18,704 bases of DNA from Betaproteobacteria bacterium (GTDB taxonomy: Bacteria; Pseudomonadota; Gammaproteobacteria; Burkholderiales; Burkholderiaceae_C): NCBI GenBank assembly GCA_025354965.1, contig JANXLW010000242.1, positions 1 through 18,704 on the forward strand, read 5' to 3'. Of this stretch, positions 16,418 through 18,704 are shown one piece after another. Each line of letters opens with the position of its first letter. Positions within the stretch are counted from its first letter, which is position 1. The notes under the pieces were generated by a model. The model saw only the letters and a program-made list of their open reading frames with translations. It ran no database searches and was not told where the DNA came from. A program made the translations under genes and the position numbers.

Positions 16418-16924
16418 TTATTTTGCCCGGCGGTGACGAAAGGTCCAGTGGTCATTGAACAGGAAGTTGCTCACGCTGGCAATCACAATGGCAATCACAT
16501 TGGCCAGCAGGTAATGCAGGGTATGAGAGAGCCACAACGTTAAACCATATTGCAAGGCGATGCCAAACCATGAGGCGAAGGCATAGCGCCCGAATTGGCC
16601 CAGAAATGCGCTTATCCCCGTCTGGTGGGCTTGTCCGGGCCGGGAATTTAACGCAGCGTTGTGCAGTCGGTCGGCCCAGGTCCAGAGCCGGTTCCAGGTG
16701 AAGTTGTTGACGGTGGCAACTGTGATGGCCAGCGCTAGCGAGGCATAAAGTCGGATGCGGGGCGCGGCAATGGCGGCGAACAAATACTCTTGCGATAAAT
16801 ACAAAACAACCATGTTGACCACGGTGCCACTGGCGCCGACCAGGCCAAACTTGATATACCGAAAGCCTTTGAGCCACTCCAGCAACAAAAATAAACGCAG
16901 CTGCCAACCCTTGCGTTGGCTCAT
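16418..16924 (-). CDS. GtrA-family membrane protein (lipid-linked sugar flippase candidate)
   Basis: This 168-residue protein has four membrane helices. GtrA marks are FIKFGLVGASGT-like FRYIKFGLVGASGTVVN (21-37), the VNNFTWNRLWTW motif (72-83) and the repeat SNFLFNDHWTF (152-162). GtrA proteins are thought to flip undecaprenyl-phosphate-linked sugars across the inner membrane, for O-antigen or teichoic acid decoration. The GtrB-type sugar transferase that usually accompanies it is not in the window. The start overlaps the stop of the family 9 glycosyltransferase gene by 4 nt (ATGA), and the ArnT-like gene follows 3 nt later, so the three form one tight operon. An uncertain point is the sugar carried. 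Confidence 0.9.
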   Translation of the reverse strand: MSQRKGWQLRLFLLLEWLKGFRYIKFGLVGASGTVVNMVVLYLSQEYLFAAIAAPRIRLYASLALAITVATVNNFTWNRLWTWADRLHNAALNSRPGQAHQTGISAFLGQFGRYAFASWFGIALQYGLTLWLSHTLHYLLANVIAIVIASVSNFLFNDHWTFRHRRAK

Positions 16925-18150
16925 GAAAGTGCCTGCTTCGGCAGGGTCAATGTGGTCAGCGCATCTGCCAGCACCGGGTCAGCGGCGATGCGTTTGAGAC
17001 ACTGGTTGTCACCGTCGCAGAAGGTTTCCCGGTGGTTGTAAGCGCTCAAGCAAGGCGAGCAGGCCAGACCCGATTCGAGTACCTGGGCGCGCGGTCCGAG
17101 TGGTCCATACAGACGACCGGTTTCGGGACCAAAAAATACCAGTGTGCGAATCGGCGTCAAACTGGCAAAGTGACCGGGACCGCCATCATTGGTGATCAGC
17201 AAATCAGCCGCATGAAACAACATCAGCAGCTCGCGAATGCTGCGGGTGTAGCCGGTCAGGTCGACGCAAAATTCGCTTCTGATTTGTGTTTGCAGATCCT
17301 GTGCCAGCTGCGCATCATCGCGCAGGCCAATCAGACCGACAGCGTGTCCCGCCTGGCACAGGCCGCGGGCCACTTGGGCATAGTGCGCAGCGGGCCAGGC
17401 GCGTTCTGGCAGGATGCCACCACCGGCATAAATCAGCACAATTTTTTTGCCTATGAGCGCTGCGTGGTCTGCCAGCATCTTGCCGCGATAGGCTTGTAGT
17501 TCTTGCACTTCAAATGGTACTGCAAGCTGGGTGTCAGACGGTAACTCCCGAATGGGAGCCGCTTTGTTGCGCGGCATGGCGTTGGCATCCAGCGCATCGA
17601 CCAACGACAAAAACTGTTTGCTGATGTGTTGGTGGGGGTTGTACGGGATGGCACGATTAATAAAGTTGCCGCGGTACAGACCTTCTTGCGTATGCGGCGT
17701 AAAGCCAACGCGCACAGAAGCACCGCTAAAGTAGGACAGCAGACTGCTGATGCGGGAAAAAAGCTCGCAGTCAATTACAACGTCCAATGGCAGGCGGCGT
17801 AGCGTCAGGCAGACACGCCAGATGTCACGCAACAACCCCAAACCACTTTTGTCATCGAGTGCATGCAGATGTTCGGGAGCGGCCAGCCCCAGAAGGAGGG
17901 CGACCTCCTGATTTTTTTTTAGCTGCAGCACGTGCAAGGTGGCACTGGGGTAGCGCTGACGCAGCGCCGCAAACATGGGCCCCGCCAACACCACGCTGCC
18001 CATCTCCGACAGCAAAATCACCAGAATATGGCGTGGCTCGCGAGGTGCTGCAGGCAGCACCAAATTTATGAATCGGGACCATACAGACACCACGCCGCAC
18101 AGGAGCTGGCCTAGCCAGCGATCAATCCTGCGTTGCGTCTGTACTTTCAT
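16921..18150 (-). CDS. Glycosyltransferase family 9 protein (heptosyltransferase-like)
   Basis: This 409-residue cytoplasmic or membrane-associated enzyme belongs to the family of ADP-heptose:LPS heptosyltransferases (WaaC/WaaF/WaaQ). The N-terminal Rossmann part has HILVILLSEMGSVVLAGPMF (41-60) and AALRQRYP, the donor-binding half has IYAGGGILPERAWP (240-253), and LITNDGGPGHFASL (318-331) and VFFGPETGRLYGPLG (338-352) are typical of the family. Four cysteines near the end (364, 367, 378, 384) resemble the heptosyltransferase cysteine cluster. The acidic residue usual in the IGDVVLTTP motif is replaced (EMGSVVLAGP), so a canonical heptosyltransferase role is uncertain. The frame is open to 18252; start 18150 (MKVQTQRRIDRW) is chosen. 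It carries an A9 tract in its coding strand, and overlaps gtrA-like by 4 nt. Confidence 0.88.
   Translation of the reverse strand: MKVQTQRRIDRWLGQLLCGVVSVWSRFINLVLPAAPREPRHILVILLSEMGSVVLAGPMFAALRQRYPSATLHVLQLKKNQEVALLLGLAAPEHLHALDDKSGLGLLRDIWRVCLTLRRLPLDVVIDCELFSRISSLLSYFSGASVRVGFTPHTQEGLYRGNFINRAIPYNPHQHISKQFLSLVDALDANAMPRNKAAPIRELPSDTQLAVPFEVQELQAYRGKMLADHAALIGKKIVLIYAGGGILPERAWPAAHYAQVARGLCQAGHAVGLIGLRDDAQLAQDLQTQIRSEFCVDLTGYTRSIRELLMLFHAADLLITNDGGPGHFASLTPIRTLVFFGPETGRLYGPLGPRAQVLESGLACSPCLSAYNHRETFCDGDNQCLKRIAADPVLADALTTLTLPKQALS
17912..17920 (-). repeat. A9 homopolymer inside the glycosyltransferase gene
   Basis: The plus strand has nine T, giving nine A on the coding strand (codons CTA-AAA-AAA-AAT, residues 77-80). 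Such runs are prone to DNA-polymerase or RNA-polymerase slippage. As read here the frame is intact. Slippage by one base would shift the downstream frame and probably end translation early. Confidence 0.9.
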
Positions 18151-18212
18151 GCGTCCCGGCGGCTCACCGTCAGTTCTATGACAACCCCGCGGCCACCCGC
18201 AGCACCTGGGCC

Positions 18213-18237
18213 TTGTGCCTTGCGGCGCAAAGCACAA
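18213..18237. repeat. Inverted repeat between metK and the glycosyltransferase gene
   Basis: TTGTGCCTTGCG (18213-18224) and its near complement CGCAAAGCACAA (18226-18237) can form a long stem with a very short centre, one position being G-U or A-C depending on strand. It lies 25-49 nt after the metK stop on the minus strand. There is no T tract on either side, so a rho-independent terminator is not supported. It might be a transcript-stability structure. Confidence 0.5.
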
Positions 18238-18261
18238 TATTCGCTGACGCAAATGCGTGCC

Positions 18262-18704
18262 TCATAGGCCAGCCGCTGCCCGCAGCGCTTGGGCTTTGTC
18301 GGTGCGCTCCCAACTGAACTCGGGCTCTTCACGACCAAAGTGACCATAAGCAGCGGTCTTCTCGTAGATCGGGCGCAGCAGATCCAGCATCTGAATGATG
18401 CCTCTGGGGCGCAGGTCAAAGTGCTCGTGCACCAGCTCTGCGATTTTCTCGTCCGAAATCACACCGGTACCTTCGGTGTACACGGTCACATTCATGGGCT
18501 TGGCAACGCCGATGGCATAGGCCACCTGAATCTGGCACTGCCGGGCCAACCCAGCCGCCACAATATTTTTCGCCACATAACGGGCGGCATAGGCGGCAGA
18601 GCGGTCCACCTTCGTCGGATCCTTGCCGCTGAAGGCACCACCACCGTGCGGGCAGGCGCCACCGTAGGTGTCGACAATGATCTTGCGCCCGGTCAGGCCG
18701 CAGT
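18262..18704 (-). CDS. metK: S-adenosylmethionine synthase, C-terminal part (partial)
   Basis: The last 146 residues of methionine adenosyltransferase are visible; the 5' part lies beyond the window end (two bases of a split codon at 18703-18704). It makes S-adenosylmethionine from ATP and methionine in the cytoplasm, for methylation reactions. Diagnostic are the phosphate-binding signature HGGGAFSGKDPTKVDRSA and the typical VDTYGG leader, then YAARYVAKNIVAAGL, VAYAIGVAKPMNV, HFDLRPRGIIQMLDL and the terminal TAAYGHFGREEPEFSWERTD. The residue before the signature reads GACPHGGG, where the common form has GAAPHGGG. The apparent ATG-like start at 18609 is internal and not a real start. The following glycosyltransferase gene lies 111 nt downstream, so it may be read from its own promoter or by read-through. 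Confidence 0.97.
   Translation of the reverse strand, partial: CGLTGRKIIVDTYGGACPHGGGAFSGKDPTKVDRSAAYAARYVAKNIVAAGLARQCQIQVAYAIGVAKPMNVTVYTEGTGVISDEKIAELVHEHFDLRPRGIIQMLDLLRPIYEKTAAYGHFGREEPEFSWERTDKAQALRAAAGL

Noticed and set aside
1..18704. CRISPR array, insertion sequence, prophage or integrase
   Set aside because: No regularly spaced direct repeats, transposase or integrase motifs, or terminal inverted repeats were seen on reading both strands.

Overview
The window looks like a chromosomal segment of a betaproteobacterium of the order Burkholderiales, most likely Comamonadaceae (Rhodoferax/Polaromonas-like). The pointers are the sequence style of the 23S rRNA 3' end and the 5S rRNA, the MetK C-terminus, an imuA-imuB-dnaE2 cassette, and a FFLEELY-motif protein. 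The taxon is inferred from remembered family features, not from a search. No mobile element, integrase, CRISPR array or tRNA is visible, and the region reads as ordinary host chromosome.

Layout. (1) 1-427: the tail of an rRNA operon on the + strand, with the 23S 3' end, a processing-type stem-loop, 5S, and a strong intrinsic terminator. (2) 439-2908, minus strand: a FFLEELY-motif protein of unknown function followed by a long-chain acyl-CoA synthetase. (3) 3048-4773, plus strand: a small CopD-type membrane protein and a Bcr/CflA-type multidrug efflux transporter. (4) 4825-7301, minus strand: an MCE-type lipid-transport module made of an MlaE-like permease, an MlaD-like MCE protein and a lipoprotein, with no ATPase gene. 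(5) 7351-12674, plus strand: a consensus LexA box and the SOS mutasome operon imuA-imuB-dnaE2, with every gene junction overlapping. (6) 12774-14676, plus strand: a membrane-anchored sialidase-fold (BNR/Asp-box) protein and a polytopic membrane protein. (7) 14618-18150, minus strand: a surface-glycan operon of a family 9 glycosyltransferase, a GtrA flippase-like protein and an ArnT-like GT-C glycosyltransferase. (8) 18262-18704: the 3' part of metK on the minus strand, running off the window edge.

How the parts work together. After DNA damage, RecA-stimulated LexA cleavage should release the operator at 7365-7384 and switch on the ImuA/ImuB/DnaE2 translesion polymerase complex. The same palindrome lies inside a plausible promoter for the divergent MCE operon, so that envelope module may share the control. 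The glycosyltransferase, GtrA and ArnT genes probably decorate LPS or another lipid-linked glycan on the periplasmic side. Their enzyme for making the polyprenyl-phosphate sugar is not in the window. Nothing here is clearly a new biological system. The best leads are the possible SOS link to an ATPase-less lipid transporter, an A9 homopolymer in the family 9 glycosyltransferase gene, and a 59-bp tail-to-tail overlap of two coding regions. There is no gene-free stretch longer than about 150 bases outside the rRNA operon.
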